From assembly GCF_003987015.1 (NCBI RefSeq), contig NZ_PIPQ01000002.1:419588-483587 (forward strand): 64,000 bases of DNA, in the 5' to 3' direction. Shown here piece by piece: positions 20,288 through 29,990 of the stretch (position 1 is the first letter of the stretch; the number at the start of each line of letters is the position of its first letter). This DNA is from Aliidiomarina taiwanensis. Its GTDB lineage: Bacteria > Pseudomonadota > Gammaproteobacteria > Enterobacterales > Alteromonadaceae. Made by a program: the position numbers and the translations under genes. The notes beneath the pieces are model-generated. The model was not told the DNA's origin and did no database searches. It saw only the letters and a list, made by a program, of their open reading frames with translations.

Positions 20288-21259
20288 ATGAAGTTAATTC
20301 GCGGTTTACATAATATTCGCCCTCGGCACCGCCATTGTGTGCTGACTATAGGCAACTTTGACGGCGTGCACTTAGGGCACCAAGCTGTGCTGCGCCGTGT
20401 GCGTCAATATGCGCAAGACTTAAATGTGCCTGCCGCGGTTATGGTGTTCGAGCCACAGCCGTTAGAGCTATTTCGGCCAGAGCAAGCACCGGCTCGGTTA
20501 AGCCAGTGGCGCGAAAAATACGCCCTAATGTCAAAGCTGGGCCTCGAGTACTTAATTTGTACGCGTTTTAATGCGGAATTTTCCCAGCAACCGGCGGAAC
20601 ATTTTATTCAACAGGTGCTGGTCGAAAAGCTTGGCGTTAAACATTTAGTGGTGGGCGACGACTTCCGCTTTGGCCGCAACCGCCAAGGTGACTTTAATTT
20701 ATTACAGCAGGCGGGCGCTGAATTTGGCTTTACCGTAACCAATACGGAAAGTTACCGCCAGTCGGCAACCCGGGTGTCTAGCACCTTAATTCGTGAAGCC
20801 TTAGTGCGGGGCCAGTTTGTCGACGCCGCCACCATGCTCGGCCAGCCCTTTCATTTTAGCGGGCGGGTCATTCATGGGGAAAAGAATGGGCGCAAACTAG
20901 GTTACCCAACCGCAAATTTGGCCTTAAAGCGATTACACAGCCCCTTGCATGGGGTGTTTGCCGTCACCGTAAGTAATGGCAAAGAACACTGGCAGGGCAT
21001 TGCCAATATTGGTAAACGGCCCACTTTTGGCGGTGAACAGTTACAATTAGAAGTTCATTTATTCGATTTTCATGGCAACTTATACGGTCAGCGTTTAAGC
21101 GTTTACCCCGAGTACCATATTCGTGAAGAGCAGAAGTTCGACTCTTTACCTGCGCTGCAAGCGCAACTAGCACAAGACGAAGCAGCGGGGCGCCAGTGGT
21201 TTGCACAGCGTCCCCATTTATTCAGTATTCAAGCGACAACCAACGGGCAGCATCCATGA
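20288..21259 (+). CDS. ribF: Bifunctional riboflavin kinase / FAD synthetase RibF
   Basis: Converts riboflavin to FMN and FMN to FAD in the cytoplasm. The 323-residue product has an N-terminal nucleotidyltransferase domain (about 1-185) with [10 protein letters not shown] and V-G-D-D-F-R-F-G, then a C-terminal kinase domain with [10 protein letters not shown] and N-I-G-x-R-P-T-F-G-G. Its TGA overlaps the ileS ATG (ATGA), so translation of the two is coupled. The order ribF-ileS-lspA-fkpB-ispH is strongly conserved. Confidence 0.96.
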   Translation: MKLIRGLHNIRPRHRHCVLTIGNFDGVHLGHQAVLRRVRQYAQDLNVPAAVMVFEPQPLELFRPEQAPARLSQWREKYALMSKLGLEYLICTRFNAEFSQQPAEHFIQQVLVEKLGVKHLVVGDDFRFGRNRQGDFNLLQQAGAEFGFTVTNTESYRQSATRVSSTLIREALVRGQFVDAATMLGQPFHFSGRVIHGEKNGRKLGYPTANLALKRLHSPLHGVFAVTVSNGKEHWQGIANIGKRPTFGGEQLQLEVHLFDFHGNLYGQRLSVYPEYHIREEQKFDSLPALQAQLAQDEAAGRQWFAQRPHLFSIQATTNGQHP

Positions 21260-24096
21260 GTGACTACAAAGCAAGCTTAAACTTACCTGATACACCTTTC
21301 CCTATGCGTGGTAACTTGGCCAAGCGCGAGCCAGACATGCTGAAAAGCTGGTACGCAGACGACCTCTACGGTCAAATTCGTCAGGCACGGGCAGGGCGCG
21401 ATAAGTTTATTTTGCACGACGGCCCTCCCTACGCAAACGGTGCCATTCATATTGGCCATGCGGTCAACAAAATTTTGAAAGACATCGTGGTGAAGTCGAA
21501 AACCCTCAGCGGCTTCGACGCACCCTATGTACCCGGCTGGGACTGTCATGGCCTGCCCATTGAGCTGGTCGTGGAAAAGAAGTACGGCAAGCCAGGTCAG
21601 AAGCTGACCGACGCCGAGTTCCGCGCCAAATGTCGTGAATATGCTGCCACACAAATAGACGCTCAGCGGGAAGACTTTAAGCGCATGGGGGTCTTCGGTG
21701 ACTGGGACAACCCGTACCTCACCATGAACTTTAAGCAAGAAGCCAATATTGTGCGTGCCCTTGGCGCCATTATGCAGCGTGGCCACTTGCAACAAGGCTT
21801 TAAGCCCGTGCACTGGTGTACCGACTGTGGCTCAGCCCTCGCGGAAGCCGAAGTGGAATACAAAGACCGTACCTCACCAGCTATCGACGTACGTTTCCCT
21901 GTGATCGAAGCGGATGTCGTTGCCAGCAAGTTCAGCGACCAGGTGGGTGAAGGCCCAGTTAGCATGCTTATTTGGACTACCACGCCTTGGACCATTCCAG
22001 CCAACATGGCGGTCACTGTGGCCGCCGAGCTTGAGTACTCCTTAGTACAAGTAGAAGCCGAAGGTGAACGTCCAGCCGAGCGTTTAATTCTTGCCACCGA
22101 CTTGGTGGAGCAAGCCATGGCCCGCTATGGCATTAGCGCATACAGCAGCCTCGGCATTTGCCAAGGTGCCGCCCTTGAATTAGCGGAATTGCAACACCCA
22201 TTACAAGCGCGCACCGTGCCGGTTATTTTAGGCGACCACGTGACCACCGACTCAGGTACAGGTTGTGTTCACACAGCGCCTGGCCATGGTGTGGACGACT
22301 ACAATGTAGGTCAAAAGTACAACCTTGAAACCTACAACCCAGTGAACGACAACGGCGTGTACAAAAGTGACACCCCTGAATTTGCCGGCCAGCACGTATT
22401 TAAAGCAAACCAGCCAATTATTGACAGCTTAACCGCCGCGGGCTACTTAATGCACCACGAGGCCTACGAACACTCGTACCCGCATTGCTGGCGCCATAAA
22501 ACACCTATTATTTTCCGTGCTACGCCCCAGTGGTTCGTGAGCATGGACCAACAGGGCTTACGAGCACAAGCAATCGAAGAAGTCGGCAAAGTGCGTTGGA
22601 TCCCCGAGTGGGGCGAGCAGCGTATTGCCGGCATGGTAGACGGCCGTCCAGACTGGTGTATTTCACGCCAACGTACGTGGGGTGTGCCGCTGACCTTATT
22701 TGTGCATCGTGAAACCGACGAATTGCACCCGCGCTCTGCGGAGCTCTTAGAAGCCGCAGCGCAAAAAATTGAAGAAGCAGGTATACAAGCCTGGTTCGAT
22801 CTTGACCCTGCTGAATTGTTGGGCGAAGAAGCAGACCAATACCGTAAGCTCACCGACACCCTCGACGTATGGTTCGACTCGGGCGTCACCCATTACGCGG
22901 TATTGGCACAAAATGAAGACTTAGCCTGGCCGGCAGACCTTTACTTAGAAGGCTCAGACCAACACCGTGGCTGGTTCCAGTCGTCGCTTTTAACCGGTGT
23001 GGCAACCCAGGGGAAAGCACCGTACAAGCAAGTGCTGACCCACGGATTCACCGTAGACGGCCAAGGCCGCAAAATGTCGAAGTCCTTGGGCAACGTGGTT
23101 GCGCCACAAGAGGTGTGGAACAAAATGGGCGCCGACATTTTGCGCTTATGGGTTGCCTCTACCGACTACACAGCAGAAATGACCGTCTCAAATGAAATCT
23201 TGAAGCGCTCTGCCGACGCGTACCGTCGTATCCGCAACACAGCGCGTTTCTTGTTAGCCAACCTGAATGGTTTCGAGCCTAGCAAGCACCAAGTGGCGGT
23301 GGCGGACATGGTGGCGGTAGACCACTGGATTGTAAACCGTGCTCGGGCACTGCAAGAAGAGCTAGCCCACGCCTACGACGACTACCAGTTCCTCACTGTG
23401 GTACAAAAACTCATGCGGTTCTGCTCGGTGGAGCTAGGTAGCTTCTACTTAGACATTATTAAAGACCGTCAATACACAGCCAAGCTCGACAGTGTAGCGC
23501 AGCGCTCGTGCCAAACGGCCCTGTGGCATATTGCCGAAGCCTTAGTGCGCTGGATGGCACCGATTATGAGCTTCACCGCTCAAGAAATTTGGGAGCTCTT
23601 GCCAGCACCAGCTGAAGGCAACCGCGACAAGTACGTGTTTACTGCTGAGTGGTACACCGCATGGCCAGCCGGCATTGAAAACAGCGACCGCATTGGGAAC
23701 GACAACTGGCAGCAATTACTGCAAGTGCGTGCGGAAGTGAACCGGGCCCTAGAACAAGCACGAAATAACGACCAAATTGGCGGCTCCTTGCAAGCTGAAG
23801 TCACCCTGTTTGCAAGCCCAGAGCTGCAAAGCGTACTGACTTTGCCGGAGCAAGAGCTACGCTTTATTTTGCTCACGTCAGACGTGGTGGTGGCACCGAA
23901 CACAGAAGTGCCTGCCGATGCCCTCGACACGGACATCGAAGGCTTAAGTGTATTGGTACGCCGTACCGAGCATGAAAAGTGCAGTCGCTGCTGGCAGCAC
24001 CGCTCAGATGTCGGCAGCCATGCTGAGCATCCAACCCTGTGTGGTCGCTGCGTCACCAACGTCAGCGGCGACGGTGAACAGCGAGCGTTTGCCTAA
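21256..24096 (+). CDS. ileS: Isoleucyl-tRNA synthetase
   Basis: Class I aminoacyl-tRNA synthetase with CP1 editing domain. 946 residues from the ATG at 21256 (the longer in-frame start at 21196 lies within ribF and is not needed). It has [11 protein letters not shown] (HIGH motif), [10 protein letters not shown] (KMSKS motif), a W-T-T-T-P-W-T-I-P editing segment and a C-terminal zinc site with C-S-R-C-W and C-G-R-C. The length matches bacterial IleRS of the type without the eukaryote-like insertion that gives mupirocin resistance. Confidence 0.98.
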   Translation: MSDYKASLNLPDTPFPMRGNLAKREPDMLKSWYADDLYGQIRQARAGRDKFILHDGPPYANGAIHIGHAVNKILKDIVVKSKTLSGFDAPYVPGWDCHGLPIELVVEKKYGKPGQKLTDAEFRAKCREYAATQIDAQREDFKRMGVFGDWDNPYLTMNFKQEANIVRALGAIMQRGHLQQGFKPVHWCTDCGSALAEAEVEYKDRTSPAIDVRFPVIEADVVASKFSDQVGEGPVSMLIWTTTPWTIPANMAVTVAAELEYSLVQVEAEGERPAERLILATDLVEQAMARYGISAYSSLGICQGAALELAELQHPLQARTVPVILGDHVTTDSGTGCVHTAPGHGVDDYNVGQKYNLETYNPVNDNGVYKSDTPEFAGQHVFKANQPIIDSLTAAGYLMHHEAYEHSYPHCWRHKTPIIFRATPQWFVSMDQQGLRAQAIEEVGKVRWIPEWGEQRIAGMVDGRPDWCISRQRTWGVPLTLFVHRETDELHPRSAELLEAAAQKIEEAGIQAWFDLDPAELLGEEADQYRKLTDTLDVWFDSGVTHYAVLAQNEDLAWPADLYLEGSDQHRGWFQSSLLTGVATQGKAPYKQVLTHGFTVDGQGRKMSKSLGNVVAPQEVWNKMGADILRLWVASTDYTAEMTVSNEILKRSADAYRRIRNTARFLLANLNGFEPSKHQVAVADMVAVDHWIVNRARALQEELAHAYDDYQFLTVVQKLMRFCSVELGSFYLDIIKDRQYTAKLDSVAQRSCQTALWHIAEALVRWMAPIMSFTAQEIWELLPAPAEGNRDKYVFTAEWYTAWPAGIENSDRIGNDNWQQLLQVRAEVNRALEQARNNDQIGGSLQAEVTLFASPELQSVLTLPEQELRFILLTSDVVVAPNTEVPADALDTDIEGLSVLVRRTEHEKCSRCWQHRSDVGSHAEHPTLCGRCVTNVSGDGEQRAFA

Positions 24097-24617
24097 TGAC
24101 CAAACAACAGGTACCTAGCAGCTGGCGGCAAAGTGGGCTGACCATGTTGTGGCTTAGCGGCTTGGTGGTTCTGCTCGATCAGGTCACCAAGCAGTGGATT
24201 TTAAACAATGTGGCGTACATGTCGGAGCGCATTCAGGTGCTACCGTTTTTTGATATTATCCATGTACGCAACTTTGGCGCCGCTTTTAGTTTTTTAAGCG
24301 ACCAAGGCGGCTGGCAAAAGGTTTTATTTGTCAGCCTGGCACTCCTTATTAGTGCCGGCCTTGGCCTAATGCTCAGGCGGCAACCCAAAAGCATGAAGCG
24401 CGTGAATATTGCTTTCGCCCTTATTATTGGCGGCGCTATTGGCAATGTCATCGACCGCGTCATGCTAGGCTCTGTGGTAGACTTCCTCGACTTCTACTAT
24501 GGTAACTACCACTGGCCCGCCTTTAATATCGCCGACAGTGCTATTGTACTCGGCGCTATTACTATGGTGGTGGATAGTTTTTTTGCAGTACAGCAACAAG
24601 GAAAAAGCAATGAGTGA
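24096..24617 (+). CDS. lspA: Lipoprotein signal peptidase (signal peptidase II)
   Basis: Aspartyl protease of the inner membrane that removes signal peptides from diacylated prolipoproteins, such as MlaA encoded at 48331. 173 residues with four membrane segments, N-F-G-A-A-F-S-F and the catalytic F-N-I-A-D-S motif plus V-I-D-R-V. One-base overlap with ileS (TAATG) and 8-base overlap with fkpB mean tight translational coupling. Confidence 0.97.
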   Translation: MTKQQVPSSWRQSGLTMLWLSGLVVLLDQVTKQWILNNVAYMSERIQVLPFFDIIHVRNFGAAFSFLSDQGGWQKVLFVSLALLISAGLGLMLRRQPKSMKRVNIAFALIIGGAIGNVIDRVMLGSVVDFLDFYYGNYHWPAFNIADSAIVLGAITMVVDSFFAVQQQGKSNE

Positions 24618-25050
24618 ATTGGCCGTAATTGAACAAGGCAGCAAGGTGATCATGCACTTTGCTATAAAGCTCGACGACGGCTCTGCCGCCGACAGCACCC
24701 GTGTTCATGGCAAACCTGCACGCCTTACCATAGGCGACGGCAATTTAACCCCAAACTTTGAAAACTGTTTGCTTGGGTTAAAGGCAGGTGACGAACGGGA
24801 ATTCACGTTGGAGCCTACGGAGGCCTTTGGCGAACCGAACCCACAGAACATTTATCAAGTCGAGCAGAGCCGTTTCTCCGCTGAAACGCCTGCAGAAGTG
24901 GGGAACATTATTGCCTTCACCCAGCCCGATGGACGCGAACTACCTGGTATTATTCGTGACATCTCGGCCGGCGTGGTCACCGTCGACTTTAATCACCCAC
25001 TGGCAGGGCAGCGGGTTACCTTTGCCGTCGAAATATTAAGTGTGGAGTAA
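24610..25050 (+). CDS. fkpB: FKBP-type peptidyl-prolyl isomerase (SlpA/FkpB)
   Basis: 146 residues, an SlyD-like small FKBP. Characteristic segments are [25 protein letters not shown] and the IF-domain region E-A-F-G-E-P-N-P-Q. The ATG at 24610 gives the family's usual size; a longer open frame from 24499 is a shadow of lspA. It catalyses proline isomerisation in the cytoplasm with chaperone activity. Its place between lspA and ispH is conserved in many gammaproteobacteria. Confidence 0.94.
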   Translation: MSELAVIEQGSKVIMHFAIKLDDGSAADSTRVHGKPARLTIGDGNLTPNFENCLLGLKAGDEREFTLEPTEAFGEPNPQNIYQVEQSRFSAETPAEVGNIIAFTQPDGRELPGIIRDISAGVVTVDFNHPLAGQRVTFAVEILSVE

Positions 25051-25052
25051 AG

Positions 25053-26003
25053 ATGAAAATTGTATTGGCGAACCCACGCGGCTTCTGCGCTGGTGTCGAT
25101 CGTGCGATTACTATCGTAGAGCAAGCACTGGAATTGTTTGAGCCACCTATTTATGTGCGTCATGAAGTGGTGCATAACAAACACGTAGTGGACGGTTTAA
25201 AAGAGCGTGGCGCTGTGTTTGTGGAAGAATTACATCAAGTACCCGACGACAGCATTGTTATTTTTAGTGCCCATGGCGTGTCGCGTGCTGTGCGTGAGGC
25301 CGCTAAAGAGCGGGGCCTGAAAGTATTCGACGCCACCTGTCCATTGGTGACCAAAGTTCATATGGAAGTAACCCGTGCCAGCCGTCGCAACAACGAATGC
25401 GTGCTGATAGGCCACTCAGGTCACCCAGAGGTGGAAGGCACCATGGGCCAATACTCCAGTGAAACCGGGGGTATTTACTTGGTAGAAAGCGTGGAAGACG
25501 TGGCCAAGTTAGAAGTAAACAACCCTAACGACTTGCACTACATGAGCCAAACCACCTTGTCCGTAGACGACACCGCAGAAATTATTGACGCCTTGCGTGA
25601 ACGCTTTCCAAATATTCAGGGCCCACGGAAAGACGACATTTGCTACGCCACGCAAAACCGTCAAGACGCTGTGCGTGAACTGGCCAGCGAAGCCGATGTC
25701 ATGCTGGTGGTGGGAGCTAAAAACAGCTCCAACAGTAACCGGTTACGCGAGCTGGCTGAAAAGATAGGCCCTCGTGCTTACCTCATCGACAACGCCGACG
25801 GCATAGACCGCAGCTGGTTAGAAGGCGCCACTACCGTAGGCGTAACCGCTGGGGCGTCTGCACCAGAAATACTGGTACAGCAGGTTATCGAGCGTATTCG
25901 AGAATGGTTTGGAAGCGACACGGAAATTGACGAGCGTGAAGGTCGCAAAGAAAACGTCACCTTCTCGATTCCACCAGAGCTACGGGTTCAAAACGTAGGC
26001 TAA
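25053..26003 (+). CDS. ispH: 4-hydroxy-3-methylbut-2-enyl diphosphate reductase IspH
   Basis: Last enzyme of the MEP isoprenoid pathway, an iron-sulfur enzyme that makes IPP and DMAPP. 316 residues with the three cluster cysteines in N-P-R-G-F-C-A-G-V (Cys12), [11 protein letters not shown] and [10 protein letters not shown], plus [11 protein letters not shown]. It begins 2 bases after the fkpB stop and ends the ribF-ileS-lspA-fkpB-ispH operon at a strong terminator. Confidence 0.98.
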   Translation: MKIVLANPRGFCAGVDRAITIVEQALELFEPPIYVRHEVVHNKHVVDGLKERGAVFVEELHQVPDDSIVIFSAHGVSRAVREAAKERGLKVFDATCPLVTKVHMEVTRASRRNNECVLIGHSGHPEVEGTMGQYSSETGGIYLVESVEDVAKLEVNNPNDLHYMSQTTLSVDDTAEIIDALRERFPNIQGPRKDDICYATQNRQDAVRELASEADVMLVVGAKNSSNSNRLRELAEKIGPRAYLIDNADGIDRSWLEGATTVGVTAGASAPEILVQQVIERIREWFGSDTEIDEREGRKENVTFSIPPELRVQNVG

Positions 26004-26044
26004 CAGCTAATTGTCTGGCAGCGAAGCAGTCCGTTTTCCATACT

Positions 26045-26075
26045 AAGCCCTTCCATCATTGGTAGGGCTTTTTTT
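26045..26075 (+). terminator. Rho-independent terminator after ispH, touching the next start codon
   Basis: The stem AAGCCCT-TCCA pairs with TGGT-AGGGCTT across a short loop and runs into seven T ending at 26075. The ATG of the fimT-like gene begins at 26076. The AGGG at 26064-26067, the only plausible ribosome site for that ATG, lies inside the 3' arm of the stem. Confidence 0.85.
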
Positions 26076-26573
26076 ATGCGTAGACATCACCTCAAGTGGG
26101 GCGCAGGCTTCACCTTGCTCGAACTGCTTATGGTCATAGGCTTACTGACGGTGTTCGCCAGCATCAGTGTGAACACCTGGGTGCAGTGGCGTTGGCGCTT
26201 ACAATATGGCCACAGTGTCAGTGCTGTTGCGGCAGCAGTGAAGCAGGCACAAGCCTTCGCCCAGCGACACCACCAAGACTATTGGTTAAGCGTCGAGCCA
26301 GACTGTATTTGGCTCGCCACCAGTAGCCAAGGCAACTGCCAACACCACGGGGTGTATAGGGCTCCTCCAGAAATCAGCTGGCAAGCCCAATTTACCCAAG
26401 GCAAGCAGTTGCGCTTTATGGCAGGCCGAGGCCTGTCGGGTTTTGGCGCAGGCAGCATCCGAATACAACACCACAAGTTTGCCACCCACGAAGCTGCCGT
26501 GGTGGTGAGTTCCCTGGGGCGAGTGCGCCTGTGCGAAAGTGACCGCTTACTAAGTGGGGTCCCTTTATGTTGA
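26076..26573 (+). CDS. Type IV pilin-like protein (GspH/FimT family)
   Basis: 165 residues with a prepilin leader ending G-A-G, then F-T-L-L-E-L-L-M-V-I-G-L-L, a canonical class III signal with Glu at +5 and a membrane helix. The remainder is a small C-terminal domain with V-V-V-S-S-L-G-R-V-R-L-C-E near the end, as in GspH/FimT minor pilins. It would be a priming subunit of a type IV pilus, competence pilus or related machine. It starts directly after the ispH terminator. It overlaps the next gene by 7 bases. Confidence 0.85.
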   Translation: MRRHHLKWGAGFTLLELLMVIGLLTVFASISVNTWVQWRWRLQYGHSVSAVAAAVKQAQAFAQRHHQDYWLSVEPDCIWLATSSQGNCQHHGVYRAPPEISWQAQFTQGKQLRFMAGRGLSGFGAGSIRIQHHKFATHEAAVVVSSLGRVRLCESDRLLSGVPLC

Positions 26574-27028
26574 GAAGAAAACCAACGACAGGTTTTACCT
26601 TGGTGGAACTGGTGTTGGCCAGTGCCTTGGCCGCTTTATTTGGCAGCGCCCTCGTCAGCTGGCATCTGCATTTTCATAACAGCTTGAAAAGACACCAAGC
26701 CAAGCAAGCGGCGGTACAAGCTGTGCATCATTGGTTGCATTGGCTTTGGCGCGACGTACAGAACACCCTCGTCGACAACCCCAGCGACTGGCAGTACCAG
26801 GCTCAAGCGCATTGTTTGCTCTATGGCGACGTGGGGGTGCGGGTCAAATCAGGTGCCTTACAATGGCGACCCACCGATGCCAGTTGCAACACGCCTGGCT
26901 GGCAAGCATTAACCGATCCAAGCCAAGTGCGTATGAGCAAGTTAACATTGCACCAGCAGCAATTGTGCCTTACGGCCAGCTTGAAAGGACAACCGAACCA
27001 CGAGGCCTGCTTGCCATGGCCACACTAA
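26567..27028 (+). CDS. Type IV pilin-like protein (PilW/PpdB-like)
   Basis: 153 residues with a leader M-L-R-R-K-P-T-T-G, then F-T-L-V-E-L-V-L-A-S-A-L-A-A-L-F-G, a clean prepilin peptidase site. The rest has Cys pairs and the overall look of a PilW-type minor pilin, but is much shorter than PilW of Pseudomonas. Second in a four-gene overlapping set that follows the ispH operon. Confidence 0.8.
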   Translation: MLRRKPTTGFTLVELVLASALAALFGSALVSWHLHFHNSLKRHQAKQAAVQAVHHWLHWLWRDVQNTLVDNPSDWQYQAQAHCLLYGDVGVRVKSGALQWRPTDASCNTPGWQALTDPSQVRMSKLTLHQQQLCLTASLKGQPNHEACLPWPH

Positions 27029-27417
27029 CGGAAAAAGGCAGTGTTTTAGTGGGCGTGTTGGCCTTGCTCAGTATCAGTACCTTGGCTTTATTGCATGGGG
27101 CGCAAGTGCAGCAACAGCAACTGCAAGCAACCGTGTACGACACCCATCAGGCAGAATTGCAGGTGTACGCCCGCAGTATTTTACGACACGCAGGCGTAAT
27201 GCTTGAGCAAGGGCACAAGGACACAGAGCAATGGCAGGCGGCGTGGCAATTGCCCAGCGCCATTCAGGTGTCGTTGGCGCTGCAGGAGAGCCTTTGCCCA
27301 GACCAAAAGCCGGGCTGTTATCAGGTGGAGCTGATACTCGAAGGGCGTGCTGGCACGCGCTTAGAGCGCCGCCGACACTACTGGGCGGAAGCGGGCTGTG
27401 GCCAGCTCTGGGAGTAG
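27016..27417 (+). CDS. Minor pilin-like protein (PilX/YgdB-like)
   Basis: 133 residues from the ATG at 27016, overlapping the upstream pilin gene by 13 bases. The N-terminus reads T-E-K-G then S-V-L-V-G-V-L-A-L-L-S, matching the weaker prepilin motif of PilX/YgdB proteins, which often have Ser or Ala after Gly. Several Gln-rich helices and three Cys (S-L-C-P, G-C-Y, G-C-G) follow. A longer open frame from 26731 lies within the preceding gene and is not used. Confidence 0.72.
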   Translation: MATLTEKGSVLVGVLALLSISTLALLHGAQVQQQQLQATVYDTHQAELQVYARSILRHAGVMLEQGHKDTEQWQAAWQLPSAIQVSLALQESLCPDQKPGCYQVELILEGRAGTRLERRRHYWAEAGCGQLWE

Positions 27418-27418
27418 C

Positions 27419-27748
27419 ATGACCCTGACAGATATTGTATTAGCTATGAATATCGGCGTGCTGGGCGTGTTAGGTTTGCATCAGACCTGGCTGCACCAAG
27501 CTCAGCTATACCAAAAGCAGCAACAGGTGCAACAAGCCCGGGCCGACGCCCTCCAACTACTGGCCCAGTGGCAGCAGGCCCCCAGCGCAGGCCAAGCAAA
27601 CTTAGGGCAAGCCCATCTATACAGCCACGCTAGCAGTCCAACTCAATTTACTTGGCAGCTGCAGTTTCAGGGGTTTGCTGGTCCGGTGCTTTGGCATGGC
27701 ACTTGGCAAGGGAAGGGCCAGCAAGCGTCCGGCTGTGAAGAAAAGTAG
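27419..27748 (+). CDS. Minor pilin-like protein (PilV/PpdC-like) with degenerate leader
   Basis: 109 residues. The N-terminus M-T-L-T-D-I-V-L-A-M-N-I-G-V-L-G aligns with the T-L-I-E-V-L segment of type IV pilins, but there is no Gly before the expected cut and the +5 Glu is Asp. A GTG at 27398 would extend it with A-S-S-G-S-S but still gives no standard site. It is Gln-rich afterwards, with one Cys near the end. Last of four overlapping pilin-like genes; it could be a non-processed or decaying subunit. Confidence 0.65.
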   Translation: MTLTDIVLAMNIGVLGVLGLHQTWLHQAQLYQKQQQVQQARADALQLLAQWQQAPSAGQANLGQAHLYSHASSPTQFTWQLQFQGFAGPVLWHGTWQGKGQQASGCEEK

Positions 27749-27760
27749 GCTTTTGCATCT

Positions 27761-27776
27761 TGGTATGTTTCTTGAA
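27761..27776 (+). promoter_or_regulatory. Possible sigma-54 promoter before flhA
   Basis: TGGTAT, five bases, then TTGAA has the exact spacing of the -24/-12 consensus (TGGCAC-N5-TTGCA), but the -12 GC is GA. In Vibrio the flhA operon is driven by sigma-54 with FlrA, so this is plausible but weak. Confidence 0.3.
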
Positions 27777-27853
27777 TTAACTCCCTGTGAAAAGAGTGAT
27801 GTGTCGGGAATATGGCACGTTACACAGCAGCTAAACACAGGAAGCGCAGCCAC

Positions 27854-29956
27854 ATGCAACAACTCGCCGCCTTGCAGGGGTTTTACAATAACTATAAAAG
27901 TCATTTAGTTGGCATTGGTACGCCTATTGGTGTGCTAGCTATTTTGGCCATGGTCGTGCTGCCCATGCCGCCCATCCTGCTCGATATTCTGTTTAGCTTT
28001 AATATTACCCTGTCCATGATGGTGCTGTTGGTGGCCGTGTACACCCGCAGGCCCTTAGAGTTCGCAGCCTTCCCCGCTATTTTGTTAATCGCGACCGTCT
28101 TTCGCTTGGCGTTGAATATCGCTTCAACCCGCGTGGTACTGCTAAACGGGCAAGACGGCACCGACGCGGCAGGGCAAGTTATCGAAGCCTTCGGCTCTGT
28201 GGTGATTGGCGGCAACTACACCGTGGGTATGGTGGTTTTCTTAATTCTTATCATTATTAACTTTGTGGTTATTACCAAGGGTGCGGGCCGAATTTCAGAG
28301 GTAACCGCACGCTTTACCCTCGACGCTATGCCGGGTAAGCAAATGGCCATAGACGCAGACTTAAACGCAGGCCTGATTACCCAAGAAGAAGCCAAAGAAA
28401 AACGCGAAGACGTTACCCGAGAAGCCGACTTCTACGGCTCCATGGACGGTGCCAGTAAATTTGTAAAAGGCGACGCCATCGCTGGTTTGCTTATCCTCGC
28501 CATTAATATTGTTGGCGGTATTTTAATTGGTATGTTCCAACACGGCCTCGGCTTTGGCCAAGCCGCGGAAGTGTATACCACCTTAAGTATTGGTGACGGC
28601 CTCGTAGCACAAATTCCTTCGCTGTTACTGTCAGTGGCAACGGCCATTATTATTACCCGTGAAAACGCCGACAAAGACTTAGGCGAGCAAATGAACAAGG
28701 TGCTGTCGGGCAATCCGCGCATCATGATTATTGTCGGCTCTATTTTGTTTGTTATGGGTATTGTGCCAGGCATGCCGCACCTAGCTTTTTTAAGTATGGC
28801 AGGCCTATGTTTAGGTATTGCCTACTGGCGCTTACGCCAAGCGAAGGACGAAAAAGAAGGCACCTTGGTTCGTGAAAGTACTGAAATGGCGGCACAACAC
28901 CAAGCCCACGAAAGCAAAGAGATCAGCTGGGACGACGTGCATCAAGTGGACACCATTGGCTTGGAAGTGGGCTATCGCTTAATTCCTATGGTAGATAAAA
29001 ACCAAGGCGGCGAATTGCTGGCGCGTATTAAAGGCGTGCGTAAGAAAATGTCGCAAGAGCTGGGCTTTTTGGTTCCTTCGGTGCATATTCGCGACAACCT
29101 CGACTTAGGCCCTAACCAATACCGTATTACTTTACTGGGTGTGACCTTTGGCGAAGCCGACATACGCCCCGACTGGGAGTTGGCGATTAACCCAGGGCAA
29201 GTGTTTGGCGAACTTCAAGGGGAAGCCACGAAAGACCCAGCCTTTGGCCTCGACGCTATTTGGATTAAGAAAGAAGACCGTGAACACGCACAAACCTTGG
29301 GCTATACCGTGGTGGACGCAGCCACCGTGGTCGCCACCCATGTTAGTCAAATACTAACGAACAACGCCGCACAGCTGGTGGGCCACGAAGAAACTCAACA
29401 GTTACTGGACTTGTTGGCGAAACAGCAACCTAAGTTAGTTGAAGGCCTTGTACCCGATGTACTCAGCTTGTCGATTATTGCCAAAGTCCTGCAAAATCTC
29501 TTGGAAGAGGGCGTGCCTGTCCGCGACTTCCGCACCATAGTGCAAACCTTGGCGGAATACGGTGGCAAGAGCCAAGACCCAGACGTGCTCACCTCAGCAG
29601 TCCGTATTGCCCTGCGCCGCTTAATTGTGCAAGAAGCCGCTGGCGGTATGGAGGAACTCCCTGTCATAACATTGGCGCCAGAGTTGGAACAGATGTTGCA
29701 TCAGTCTCTACAGATGGCAGGAAATGAAGGGGCAGGCATAGAGCCTGGGTTGGCAGAGCGCTTACAAACCAGTTTAAAAGAAGCGCACCAACAGCAAGAA
29801 ATGAACGGACAACCATCCGTCTTGCTTACCTCAGGTATGTTACGTAATACCTTGTCGCGGTTCACCCGCAACACCCTGCACGGACTACACGTGTTGTCGT
29901 ATCAGGAAGTACCGGACGACAAACAAATTAGAATCGTCAGCTCAATCGGTCAGTAA
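27854..29956 (+). CDS. flhA: Flagellar type III export gate protein FlhA
   Basis: Inner-membrane component of the flagellar export gate with a cytoplasmic ring domain that docks chaperone-substrate complexes. 700 residues from the ATG at 27854; AGGAAG lies 9 bases upstream, while the earlier in-frame ATG at 27812 has a ribosome site too close. About eight membrane segments in the first 330 residues include the conserved T-V-F-R-L-A-L-N-I-A-S-T-R and the FHIPEP-type loop with R-F-T-L-D-A-M-P-G-K-Q-M-A-I-D-A-D-L-N-A-G. flhB and fliPQR are not adjacent, unlike in Vibrio, where flhB precedes flhA. Confidence 0.97.
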   Translation: MQQLAALQGFYNNYKSHLVGIGTPIGVLAILAMVVLPMPPILLDILFSFNITLSMMVLLVAVYTRRPLEFAAFPAILLIATVFRLALNIASTRVVLLNGQDGTDAAGQVIEAFGSVVIGGNYTVGMVVFLILIIINFVVITKGAGRISEVTARFTLDAMPGKQMAIDADLNAGLITQEEAKEKREDVTREADFYGSMDGASKFVKGDAIAGLLILAINIVGGILIGMFQHGLGFGQAAEVYTTLSIGDGLVAQIPSLLLSVATAIIITRENADKDLGEQMNKVLSGNPRIMIIVGSILFVMGIVPGMPHLAFLSMAGLCLGIAYWRLRQAKDEKEGTLVRESTEMAAQHQAHESKEISWDDVHQVDTIGLEVGYRLIPMVDKNQGGELLARIKGVRKKMSQELGFLVPSVHIRDNLDLGPNQYRITLLGVTFGEADIRPDWELAINPGQVFGELQGEATKDPAFGLDAIWIKKEDREHAQTLGYTVVDAATVVATHVSQILTNNAAQLVGHEETQQLLDLLAKQQPKLVEGLVPDVLSLSIIAKVLQNLLEEGVPVRDFRTIVQTLAEYGGKSQDPDVLTSAVRIALRRLIVQEAAGGMEELPVITLAPELEQMLHQSLQMAGNEGAGIEPGLAERLQTSLKEAHQQQEMNGQPSVLLTSGMLRNTLSRFTRNTLHGLHVLSYQEVPDDKQIRIVSSIGQ

Positions 29957-29990
29957 TGGGCAGCTGAGCTAGCTTGGCGGAGAGTGCAAT

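Noticed and set aside
29132..29350. Small antisense gene in flhA
   Set aside because: Shadow of the flhA reading frame without supporting signals.
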